DNA of 64,000 nucleotides from Granulosicoccus sp965214025 (GTDB lineage Bacteria; Pseudomonadota; Gammaproteobacteria; Granulosicoccales; Granulosicoccaceae): contig CBDCAW010000031.1 in the NCBI GenBank assembly GCA_965214025.1, forward strand, positions 1 to 64,000, written 5' to 3'. The position numbers were made by a program, and so were the translations under genes. Of the stretch, positions 38,223 through 46,192 are shown in pieces. A model generated the notes under the pieces. It searched no databases, had not been told where the DNA came from, and worked only from the letters and a program-made list of their open reading frames with translations. Position 1 is the first letter of the stretch. Each line of letters opens with the position of its first letter.

Positions 38223-38836
38223 GATTACGCATCAAACGCGTGTGCCACGTGTTCGCCACACTGCTGATGATGCCGGTTCTGATGTTCCATTACCTGCATT
38301 GCAAGGTGGGCGAGCGCAACGCCTGCCTCGCCGGCGTCTCGCAATTGCTGAGCCTGCTGCCGGGCACGGCCGGCAGCTATCTGCGCGCCGCCTTCTACCG
38401 CCATGCGATGCAACACTGCTCACAGGATGTGGTCATCGGTTTCGGTACGCTGTTCTCACAGGCCGATACCCGGATAGGCTCAGGTGTGTATATCGGCCCG
38501 CAATGCAACATCGGTAGCTCGAAGATCGGCGCCGATTGCCTGATCGGCAGTGGTGTACACATTCTCAGTGGCAGGCATCAACACAATCTGGATCGACTCG
38601 ACGTGCCGGTCCGTGATCAGGGTGGTGTGTTCACGACCATCGCAATCGGCGAGGATACCTGGGTCGGTAACGGCGCGATCATTATGGCGAGTGTGGGCAA
38701 GCATTGCGTGGTCGCGGCCGGCGCGGTGGTGACGCACCCGGTGAACGACTACGAGATCGTCAGCGGCAACCCGGCCGTCGTGGTTCGAAGGAGAGAGGGT
38801 GCCCATGGTCAACTCAGCTGCAGGTCCAATCGATGA
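38219..38836 (+). CDS. Hexapeptide-repeat acyltransferase (WcaF/LbH type)
   Basis: 205 residues. The N-terminal region includes a hydrophobic patch (HVFATLLMMPVLMFHYLHC). The left-handed beta-helix follows: VVIGFGTLFSQADTRIGSGV, YIGPQCNIGSSKIGADCLIG. AIGEDTWVGNGAIIMASVGK and the IVSGNPAVVVRRR ending are typical of serine/sugar O-acetyltransferases. The ATG overlaps the previous stop and the stop overlaps the next ATG, so it is translationally coupled in both directions. It probably O-acetylates the polysaccharide or its precursor. Confidence 0.85.
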   Translation: MRLRIKRVCHVFATLLMMPVLMFHYLHCKVGERNACLAGVSQLLSLLPGTAGSYLRAAFYRHAMQHCSQDVVIGFGTLFSQADTRIGSGVYIGPQCNIGSSKIGADCLIGSGVHILSGRHQHNLDRLDVPVRDQGGVFTTIAIGEDTWVGNGAIIMASVGKHCVVAAGAVVTHPVNDYEIVSGNPAVVVRRREGAHGQLSCRSNR

Positions 38837-40149
38837 ATTTACTGATGAAAGCTGTACGGCGCTACCGTGCGCAGGTTCCGATCCGGCTGGAATTAAATGC
38901 AAGGTCGGTACCTCGCATGCTGGTGGTGTCGTCGGCGGCTATCATGGGTCAGGCCATCTCGCTACCCTCTGTCGCTGATCCATCGATCGGTGCAACCAGC
39001 CCGGAGAAGGAGGTCAGGGCGCTGCCACTGACCTCCATCGACAAGCTGCAGTTCGTCGGTGGGTTCACGTTGCCTGCGGATACCTTCGGCGAGTCGAGCC
39101 TGAACTACGCGCTACCGGTCATCGAGAAGTTCGGCGATTCCCTGTTCATCGTCGGCAACGCGCAGGATGATGCAATCGCAGAGTTTCGCGTGCCGGAGCT
39201 GGTCGACAGCCTCCGTATCGTGGATCTCGACGATGCCGGCGCACCGGTGCAGAACTTCTCGTCGGTACTGGGGCGGGTGGCGGGTGGTAATCCCGAGTCG
39301 ATCAACCAGATCAACGGGCTGGAGATATTCGACGGGCAGCTGATCGTGAACGGCATCGAGTACTACGATGGTAGCGGTGACAATCGCAGTACCACACTGG
39401 CGGTGTCGAATGGCAGTGATCTGGCTGGTGCCACCGTCAAGGGTTTTCATCGGCTTCCCGGTGCTGCGAAAGCGGCAGGGTGGATATCGGAACTCCCGCC
39501 CGAGTGGCAGTCCGCACTGGAGCGAACCCACCTGAGTGGAAGCTCAAGTGGCGATCCGATCATTTCGAGGCTTTCGGTGGGCCCTTCCGCGTATGCGGTG
39601 GACGCGCAGGAAATCGTGAATGCGGCCAGTCGTGGTGCGGCCATCGGCAGCACGAAGCTGCTCGAGTTCAGCCTCGGCAACCCTCTGGCTCGCGATCTGT
39701 ACAACGACGCGGGTTCCAATGACCTGTGGACCCACACGGCCAAGGCCGTTTACGGCTTCGTGGTCCCCGGAACCCGTACCTATGCGACCTTCGGGCATGT
39801 ATCGGGCACCGAGTCGGGTCTGGGCTACAAGATAACGCAGGATGATGGCACCGAGTGCGCCGGCTACTGCTCGCGCAAGGCGGACGACCGGTACAACTAC
39901 TACTGGTTCTGGGACATGAACGACCTGCTGGATGTGAAGGCCGGTGCCAAGCTCGGCCACGATGTGCGGCCCTATGCGTATGGCAAATTCGATGTGCCGT
40001 TCCAGAACGGATCGTTCCAGTCGATTGCCGGAGGCAGCTTCGATAGCGGCGATGGCACCTTGTATTTCAGTGTGGACCGTGCAAATAACACGCTGGGCCA
40101 GTACGACAACCCGCCGGTGATCGCTGCCTTCCGCTTCTCCGAGCGCTAG
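38833..40149 (+). CDS. Exported protein of unknown function
   Basis: 438 residues. A basic N-terminus (MNLLMKAVRRYRAQVPIRL) and MLVVSSAAIMGQAISLPSVA suggest a long signal peptide. The mature part is rich in beta-strand patterns (LQFVGGFTLPADTFGESSL, SLFIVGNAQDDAIAEFRVPE, and FSVDRANNTLGQYDNPPVIA at the C-terminus) and may be a propeller-like fold, but I recognise no named family. A short Cys-containing segment reads TECAGYCSRKADD. It is coupled to the acyltransferase (ATGA overlap) and sits inside the glycan operon, so an extracytoplasmic role in the same process is likely. Confidence 0.7.
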   Translation: MNLLMKAVRRYRAQVPIRLELNARSVPRMLVVSSAAIMGQAISLPSVADPSIGATSPEKEVRALPLTSIDKLQFVGGFTLPADTFGESSLNYALPVIEKFGDSLFIVGNAQDDAIAEFRVPELVDSLRIVDLDDAGAPVQNFSSVLGRVAGGNPESINQINGLEIFDGQLIVNGIEYYDGSGDNRSTTLAVSNGSDLAGATVKGFHRLPGAAKAAGWISELPPEWQSALERTHLSGSSSGDPIISRLSVGPSAYAVDAQEIVNAASRGAAIGSTKLLEFSLGNPLARDLYNDAGSNDLWTHTAKAVYGFVVPGTRTYATFGHVSGTESGLGYKITQDDGTECAGYCSRKADDRYNYYWFWDMNDLLDVKAGAKLGHDVRPYAYGKFDVPFQNGSFQSIAGGSFDSGDGTLYFSVDRANNTLGQYDNPPVIAAFRFSER

Positions 40150-40245
40150 CACGGCCGTGGAAAGGCCCGTCTTCCAAAGAATGGGCAAACACGGTGCCCG
40201 CCATGGCCTTCGCGGCACAACCAACGACTACAAAGAATCGCTGAC

Positions 40246-40707
40246 ATGAAATACTGCCTGATATCGGACGATGTCGTTCTCGGCGCGGACGTCAAGATCT
40301 TCTCCTTCGTCAACCTGTACGGCTGTACCATCGGGGATCGGACGAAGGTCGGCACCTTCGTCGAGATCCAGCGAGGTGCCAGGGTTGGCAAGGATTGCAA
40401 GATCAGCTCGCATACGTTCATCTGTGATGGTGTGACCATTGAAGATCGCGTCTTCGTCGGGCACAACGTTACCTTCATCAACGACAGGCGGCCGCGGGCG
40501 ACCAACCCGGACGGTAGTCTGCAGAGCGAAGCGGACTGGATCTGCGAGCGCACCCTGGTCAGGGAATCGGCCTCCATCGGGTCCAGCGTGTCGATCCTGT
40601 GTGGCGTGACGATCGGTCGGAACGCGATCATAGGCGCCGGTGCCGTCGTCACGAAAGACGTACCTGACGACGCCGTGGTGGCAGGCGTGCCGGCGCGCCT
40701 GCTGTAA
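40246..40707 (+). CDS. WbpD/WlbB-like sugar N-acetyltransferase (hexapeptide repeats)
   Basis: 153 residues of left-handed beta-helix: SDDVVLGADVKIFSFVNLYG, GCTIGDRTKVGTFVEIQRGA and VFVGHNVTFINDRRPRATN. The end has VSILCGVTIGRNAIIGAGAV and VPDDAVVAGVPARLL. The GHNVTFIND...P.. loop followed by RTLVRESASIGSSVSI closely follows the WbpD/WlbB plan, which acetylates the 3-amino group of UDP-GlcNAc(3N)A. The WlbA- and WlbC-like partners are on the minus strand about 15 kb away. A gap of about 220 bases follows, without a recognisable gene. Confidence 0.83.
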   Translation: MKYCLISDDVVLGADVKIFSFVNLYGCTIGDRTKVGTFVEIQRGARVGKDCKISSHTFICDGVTIEDRVFVGHNVTFINDRRPRATNPDGSLQSEADWICERTLVRESASIGSSVSILCGVTIGRNAIIGAGAVVTKDVPDDAVVAGVPARLL

Positions 40708-40931
40708 TAGCGTTCTTTCATTGACCGGGTAATAGACCGGGTAAACGACCGACGGATACGGCAACCGCGTCTCAACGTTCGTTCAGATTGGCCGCTAACC
40801 CGAAGATATGTGGGTTGTATGGCTGTCGGGTCACGGCGCCGGCAGTCTTCAAGCCGGCCCACGCGGCGTCACACGATCGCGTGAGCGCTTTCATCGAAAC
40901 GCGCAGACAGCCTGACCAGAGGAAGGTGCAC

Positions 40932-41825
40932 ATGCCTGATCCAGCTATCGATGCAACGCCGGTCGGCAATGCGATGTCGGTGGACGTCGAGGATTACTTC
41001 CAGGTATCGGCATTCGAACGTTATGTGGATCGGGCCAGCTGGGAGGGCATTGCCGGTCGGGTGGAGCACAACATGGACCGGATACTCGCCATGTTCGAAG
41101 CCGCTCAGGTGAAGGCAACCTTCTTCACGCTGGGCTGGATCGCTCAGCGCTACCCCGAGATGACGCGGCGGATCGTGGCGCTGGGGCATGAGCTGGCAAG
41201 CCATGGTTGGGAGCATGTTCGCGTCATTCACCACACCCGTGAGCAGTTCAGCGAGGATGTGCGACGGACCAAGGGCTATCTGGAGGAGTTGACCGGTGTA
41301 CAGGTCAAGGGATATCGGGCGGCCAGCTATTCGATCAATGCCGAGAACAGCTGGGCACACGACGTGCTTGCCGAACAGGGCTATCTGTACAGTTCGAGCA
41401 TCGCACCCATCAAGCATGATCTCTACGGCATTCCCGATGCGCCGAGGTTCGCGCATCGGCGCGGTGCGCATGATCTGCTGGAGGTGCCGATAAGCACTGT
41501 GGTCATCGGTGGTCGGAACATCCCTTGCGGTGGAGGCGGGTGGTTCAGGCTCTACCCCTATGCCGCGAGCCGGTGGGCTATTTCACGGGTGAATCGTGAT
41601 GAGCGGCAACCGACCATTTTCTACTTTCACCCGTGGGAGCTGGATCCGGATCAGCCGCGGCCCTCCGGGCTCGATCGCACGACGCGGTTTCGTCACTACG
41701 TCAACCTCGCCCGGAACGAGGCGAAGATCGAGGCCTTGCTGAGAGATTTCAGCTGGGGCCGGATGGACGAGATCTTTCTGGACATGGCCATTGACGATCG
41801 TCCGAGTGCGAGACGGGCCGCTTGA
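40932..41825 (+). CDS. Polysaccharide deacetylase, XrtA-associated DUF3473 type
   Basis: 297 residues from the ATG at 40932, preceded by GGAAGG about 6 bases away. NodB-type motifs are MSVDVEDYFQ (catalytic Asp pair), ELASHGWEHVRV (metal-binding His), VKGYRAASYSINAENSWAH and YFHPWELDPDQPRPSG; the last is the DUF3473 tail typical of exosortase-A loci (TIGR03006-like). No signal peptide is visible. The enzyme removes N-acetyl groups from amino-sugars in a glycan or its precursor. It opens the export core. Confidence 0.92.
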   Translation: MPDPAIDATPVGNAMSVDVEDYFQVSAFERYVDRASWEGIAGRVEHNMDRILAMFEAAQVKATFFTLGWIAQRYPEMTRRIVALGHELASHGWEHVRVIHHTREQFSEDVRRTKGYLEELTGVQVKGYRAASYSINAENSWAHDVLAEQGYLYSSSIAPIKHDLYGIPDAPRFAHRRGAHDLLEVPISTVVIGGRNIPCGGGGWFRLYPYAASRWAISRVNRDERQPTIFYFHPWELDPDQPRPSGLDRTTRFRHYVNLARNEAKIEALLRDFSWGRMDEIFLDMAIDDRPSARRAA

Positions 41826-41861
41826 AACACTTCGCATCAGGCAAGGGAGAACTTTCAGGTC

Positions 41862-42707
41862 ATGTATGACGAATTCTACGAACTGAGCGGTGATCCTTTC
41901 CGGCTCAGCCCCGGTGATCAGCCGTGCTTCTCTCATGCAGGCTACGCCCGGGCGCGGGCCCATCTGGAATATGCCCTGCACAAGGGGGAGGGCATCGCAC
42001 TGCTGACTGGCGGCCCCGGCCTTGGCAAGACCTCGCTGATCGGCGAGCTCGAGCACCAGCTGCAAAATTCACGCGTCAGTGTGACGCGGCTGACCTGCAG
42101 CCAGTGGAGCTCCAAGGATCTTCTGTGTGCGATCACCGAAGGTTACGGCCTGACCATCGGCAAACGCAACAAGGCCTTCCTGCTCGAAGGCATAGAGAGC
42201 ATCCTGGCTGATGTGCTACTTCGCGAGCAGCGCCAGTCCATACTGATTCTGGATGAGGCACAGGCGTTGCCCGTCGAAACACTCGAACAGGTGCGTCTGC
42301 TGTCGAACCTGAACTGGAAGAACTCACCGCTGATACAGATCATGCTGGTGGGCCAGAGCGCTCTGCGCGATACGGTGCTGCTGCCCGAATTCGAGCAGTT
42401 GCATCAGCGCGTGATCGTGAGTGCCACGCTTGCGCCCTTGAACGAGCACGAGGTCACCGAGTACATCCTCCACCGACTGCACCATGCGGGTTGGGTACAG
42501 AACCCGAACCTGGCCGATGGCATCTTTCCACTCGTGCACCGGTACAGCGAAGGCATTCCGCGCTGGATCAATCTGATCTGCTCGCGCCTGCTGCTGAACG
42601 GCATGGCCGAGCAGAGTACACGCCTCACGACCCGTAACCTGAACCAGGTCATCGATGAGCTGATATCGGAAGATCTACTGCCGGAAGGGGTGCGTCATGC
42701 CGCATAG
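41862..42707 (+). CDS. ExeA/GspA-like AAA ATPase, XrtA-associated (TIGR03015-like)
   Basis: 281 residues with start MYDEFYELSGDPFRLSPGDQ and a likely AGGGAGAA ribosome-binding site. The Walker A motif is LLTGGPGLGKTSLIGELE, Walker B is SILILDEAQALPVETLEQV, and sensor-like motifs are NLNWKNSPLIQIMLVGQSAL and HRLHHAGW. The family is regularly found next to exosortase-A export genes, where its action is unknown. It lacks the peptidoglycan-binding C-terminus seen in ExeA itself. Confidence 0.92.
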   Translation: MYDEFYELSGDPFRLSPGDQPCFSHAGYARARAHLEYALHKGEGIALLTGGPGLGKTSLIGELEHQLQNSRVSVTRLTCSQWSSKDLLCAITEGYGLTIGKRNKAFLLEGIESILADVLLREQRQSILILDEAQALPVETLEQVRLLSNLNWKNSPLIQIMLVGQSALRDTVLLPEFEQLHQRVIVSATLAPLNEHEVTEYILHRLHHAGWVQNPNLADGIFPLVHRYSEGIPRWINLICSRLLLNGMAEQSTRLTTRNLNQVIDELISEDLLPEGVRHAA

Positions 42708-42797
42708 GCGCACCGTTGATATATCGGCCGGGCGGTTCTTTCTCGCACTGCAAGGGTGTGCCGGCGTGACGTCCGCTCATCGCTGTGGAGAGGGGGC

Positions 42798-43424
42798 ATG
42801 AACAGGCCGGTGCGATGGCTTTCCTGCCTCGTGAGCTGTCTGCTGTTGCTGTTCGCCAGCGCCTGCAGTACGAGAGCCATAGAGCCTGCGCCTTCTACCG
42901 CGCTCGACGGTGCCGGAAGCTACGAATACGTCATCGGCCCCGGGGACAGCCTGTCGATCTTCGTGTGGGGCTACGAGGATCTCTCGATCACCTTGCCCGT
43001 ACGCCCCGATGGCAAGATAACCACGCGGCTGGTCGAGGACATGCCGGCCAGTGGCAAGACACCGACGGCGCTGGCGCGGGATATCGAGGAAGTCTATCGG
43101 GAATTCGTCAAGAACCCCACGGTCAGCATCACCGTCAGCGGTTTCGTGGGCAGCCCCTCTCAGCAGATCAAGGTGGTCGGCGGCGGCTCCACGCCCAGGA
43201 CCATTCCCTACAAGAATGGCATGACGCTGCTCGATCTGATGATCGAAGCGGGTGGCCTCAGCGAGTTCGCCAGCGGTAACAAGGCGGTGCTGGTCAGAAG
43301 CGAATCGGAAGAACGCACTTCCTACAGGGTCCGGGTTCGCGATCTGCTCACCAGCGGTGACATATCCGCCAACGTGCCGATCTATCCGGGCGACGTTCTC
43401 ATCATTCCGGAAACCTGGTTCTGA
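42798..43424 (+). CDS. epsE: Polysaccharide export lipoprotein, Wza/EpsE type
   Basis: 208 residues starting MNRPVRWLSCLVSCLLLLFA, with a lipobox-like LFASAC and modification at the Cys. The polysaccharide export (PES) domain follows with YVIGPGDSLSIFVWGYED, and SLBB-like strands include IKVVGGGSTPRTIPYKNGMT and PIYPGDVLIIPETWF. An AGGGGGC motif precedes the ATG at 42798. It forms or gates the outer-membrane or periplasmic export channel. Its TGATG junction links it to the EpsF gene by one shared base. Confidence 0.92.
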   Translation: MNRPVRWLSCLVSCLLLLFASACSTRAIEPAPSTALDGAGSYEYVIGPGDSLSIFVWGYEDLSITLPVRPDGKITTRLVEDMPASGKTPTALARDIEEVYREFVKNPTVSITVSGFVGSPSQQIKVVGGGSTPRTIPYKNGMTLLDLMIEAGGLSEFASGNKAVLVRSESEERTSYRVRVRDLLTSGDISANVPIYPGDVLIIPETWF

Positions 43425-45079
43425 TGTACAACATGATCGACAAGCTTCTGTTCGGTATCTGGGGCGTCTGGCGGTTTCGCTGGCTGGCTCTTCTGGTTGC
43501 CTGGCTGATCGCATTGGCGGGCTGGACCATCGTGTACAAGATGGAACACAAGTACCTGTCCAGCGCGCGCATCTATGTCGACACCAACGAGGTGCTCGAA
43601 CCCTTGCTGCAGGGGCTCGCCATTCAGCCAAACGTGAAGGACCGGGTTGCCTTGATGAGCAAGACGCTGCTGAGCCGGCCCAATCTGGAGGTGCTGATCG
43701 ACAACAGCGGTCTGAGCGGGCCGACCGGGTCGGCGGCAGGCAGGCAAGCTCTGATCAGCCAGCTCGAAGGCGACATCAACATCTACGATGCAAGTGGCTC
43801 GCAGTCGCTGTATACGATCAACTACGCACACGCCGATCCGGCCATCGCCCGGCAGGTGGTCGCTTCCCTGATCGATATCTTCGTCGACAGGAACCTGGGC
43901 GAGGAACGTGAGGACGATGTCGCGGCGCAGCGCTTTCTCGATGCGAGAATCGTGGAATACGAAGGGCGACTGGAAGCCGCAGAGAAACGCCTGGCGAACT
44001 TCAAGCGCCGGAATGCAGGCTCCATGCCCGGTGAGGCGGGTGGCTACTTTCAGCGCATGGAAGCCGCTAGGGACAAGCTGCGCACCGCATCGCTGTCGCT
44101 ACGTGAAGTTCGCAACCGCCGCGACGAGCTGAGGCGGCAATTGCAGAACAAGGAGCCTGTGCTCGTCAGTTCGAACCCGGACTACGTACCGCAGGATGTG
44201 GCCAGAATTCGATCTCTGCAGGACCAGCTGGACAACCTGCGCGTCAGGTATACGGACCGGCACCCGCAGGTGGCACAGCTTCGCGAGACGATTGCCGAGT
44301 TGCAGGAAGCAAGAACGCGTACCGATGATACCGGCGGTTCGGTTGGCGAACGGCGCAACACCGGGGTACCGAGCCTGGCGCATCAGCAGGTGAGTACCAT
44401 GCTTGCGGAATCCGAGGCGCGGATGGCCGAACTGAGTGTTCGCGTATCGCAGTATCAGTCAGAATTCGATGAGCTGAATGCCACCATCGACAGCATCCCG
44501 CAGGTCGAGGCAAGGCTTGCACAGCTCGACAGGGACTACGCCACCGTCAGGGATCAGCACACTACATTGCTGGGGCGGCGTGAAGCTGCACGCCTGACGG
44601 AGGCGGTGAAGGAGAAATCCGACAACGTCACCTTCCGAGTGGTCGATCCGCCTTTCGTACAGGACAGGCCTGCAATACCGAACAAGAAGTTGCTCAACAT
44701 TGCCGTGCTCGTGGCTGCGTTGGGTGCCGGTGCGGGTCTTGCGTTTCTTCTGGCGATGCTCAGTCCGGTGTTCTTCCACAAACGGGGGCTTTCGATGGTT
44801 GCAGGCGTCGACGTGCTTGGCGCGGTGTCCTTGAACCGATCGGCGTCGGCACGGCTGGCAGGCTTGCTCGGAACCGGCATCTATGCCGGCCTGGCACTGT
44901 TGCTGATTGCTGTCCTGCCGGGCCTCATCATGCTGGAACTGCGACAGATCGATCCGCTTCAATTCCTGCAAGGCGATCAGGTTCCCCTGCCGGATGCGAT
45001 CACCGAGACGCAGACGTACCGCGAAATCATGGATTCGGCGCCGATGCGTGCGCTGACCGCCTTGCTGGTGAAACCTTAG
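43424..45079 (+). CDS. epsF: Chain-length determinant, Wzz/EpsF type, XrtA-associated
   Basis: 551 residues. An N-terminal membrane segment (FRWLALLVAWLIALAGWTIV), the Wzz domain with YLSSARIYVDTNEVLEPLLQ and a long periplasmic coiled coil (about 160-340) precede the DPPFVQDRPAIPNKKLLNIA Pro-rich motif and second membrane segment. A further hydrophobic helix (GTGIYAGLALLLIAVLPG) lies near 490. It has no kinase domain; that is the next gene, which starts immediately after its stop. It controls polymer length and export with EpsE and the kinase. Family TIGR03007-like. Confidence 0.92.
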   Translation: MYNMIDKLLFGIWGVWRFRWLALLVAWLIALAGWTIVYKMEHKYLSSARIYVDTNEVLEPLLQGLAIQPNVKDRVALMSKTLLSRPNLEVLIDNSGLSGPTGSAAGRQALISQLEGDINIYDASGSQSLYTINYAHADPAIARQVVASLIDIFVDRNLGEEREDDVAAQRFLDARIVEYEGRLEAAEKRLANFKRRNAGSMPGEAGGYFQRMEAARDKLRTASLSLREVRNRRDELRRQLQNKEPVLVSSNPDYVPQDVARIRSLQDQLDNLRVRYTDRHPQVAQLRETIAELQEARTRTDDTGGSVGERRNTGVPSLAHQQVSTMLAESEARMAELSVRVSQYQSEFDELNATIDSIPQVEARLAQLDRDYATVRDQHTTLLGRREAARLTEAVKEKSDNVTFRVVDPPFVQDRPAIPNKKLLNIAVLVAALGAGAGLAFLLAMLSPVFFHKRGLSMVAGVDVLGAVSLNRSASARLAGLLGTGIYAGLALLLIAVLPGLIMLELRQIDPLQFLQGDQVPLPDAITETQTYREIMDSAPMRALTALLVKP

Positions 45080-46192
45080 ATGAACACGATCGAGAAGGCG
45101 ATGGCCGCGCTTGAAAAGGGTTTCGAACGCGCCGCCGAAGACGAGCGTACAGGCCTGCACGATACCCGGCGCACACGCCTGTCCGACGACCAGAGCGCAC
45201 GTCTGCGCGACGACGAGCTCACACGACCGTGTGACGAGCAGCGCGTACAACCGCCTGTGGACCAGAGGGGGCAACCGCATCACGACACCGCGCACCGGGT
45301 ATCGCTCGAAAAGGCTGCCACCTCTTCTGCTGAACCGCTGGTCGGGGTGGCAGCGAACGCGGATACCGTTCCCGCCGAGCGGGAAACGCAGCGACTCACA
45401 CTGCCGATGGAACGGTTGAAGGCTGGCGGCATGATCACGCCGGATGCCCCCAGGAGCCGCATCGCAGAAGAATACCGCACCATCAAGAGGCCGTTGCTGC
45501 AGAACATACGCAGCTCCCGACCCGGAGGCGGCGAGCCGGCCAACGTCATCATGGTCACCAGTTGCCTGGAAGGTGAGGGCAAGACCTTCTCGGCCATCAA
45601 CCTTGCGATGAGCCTGAGCATGGAACGTAACCGTCGGGTGCTGCTCATCGACTGCGATGTGGCAAAGGGGGCCGCGAGCAAGCTGCTGGGTATCGGTCGT
45701 GATGAAACCGGCCTGACGAACGTGCTGCTGGACAGCACGATCGATATCAACGATTGCACCTGGCACACAGATATCGACAACCTTGCCTGCGTGCCGGCGG
45801 GCTCCGCCTCCGAGATGGCCACCGAGCTGTTGGGTAGCGATCGCATGCGCGAGTTGATCCATGAGTTGTCACGCTCTGATCCCGACCGGATCATCCTCTT
45901 CGATACGCCACCGGTCCTGCAGACCAACGAGGCATTGGTACTCACGCGGCAGGTGGGCCAGATCGCGTTCGTCGTGGCCGCCGAGCGCACCACGCACGGC
46001 ATGGTCTCCGACGCGCTCAACCGTATCGAAGGCACGGCGCTGATCGGACTGGTGTTGAACAGGACGCGCAAGAAGTTCGGCGCAGGCAGCTACGGTTATG
46101 GCTACGGGTATGGCCATGGCTCAGCCAACGAACCACCGCACGGGCAGGGGCCTATTCCACACAGGTTTTCGGACCGACAGGGCCGTGCATGA
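45080..46192 (+). CDS. Bacterial tyrosine autokinase, XrtA-associated (Wzc-C/CpsD-like)
   Basis: 370 residues. A charged, low-complexity N-terminus of about 120 residues (repeated DD/R/L and DEQ blocks) precedes the kinase domain: Walker A in SCLEGEGKTFSAINLAMSLS, Walker A' in LLIDCDVAKGAASKLLGI and the DRIILFDTPPVL Walker B. The C-terminus carries the usual Tyr cluster, here GSYGYGYGYGHGS. It would autophosphorylate and cycle with the EpsF chain-length regulator. Family TIGR03018-like. Confidence 0.92.
   Translation: MNTIEKAMAALEKGFERAAEDERTGLHDTRRTRLSDDQSARLRDDELTRPCDEQRVQPPVDQRGQPHHDTAHRVSLEKAATSSAEPLVGVAANADTVPAERETQRLTLPMERLKAGGMITPDAPRSRIAEEYRTIKRPLLQNIRSSRPGGGEPANVIMVTSCLEGEGKTFSAINLAMSLSMERNRRVLLIDCDVAKGAASKLLGIGRDETGLTNVLLDSTIDINDCTWHTDIDNLACVPAGSASEMATELLGSDRMRELIHELSRSDPDRIILFDTPPVLQTNEALVLTRQVGQIAFVVAAERTTHGMVSDALNRIEGTALIGLVLNRTRKKFGAGSYGYGYGYGHGSANEPPHGQGPIPHRFSDRQGRA

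Noticed and set aside
40720..40755. Direct repeat gaccgggtaa beside a possible TTGACC promoter box
   Set aside because: Only two short copies, and no -10 element at a good spacing; too weak to list as a feature.
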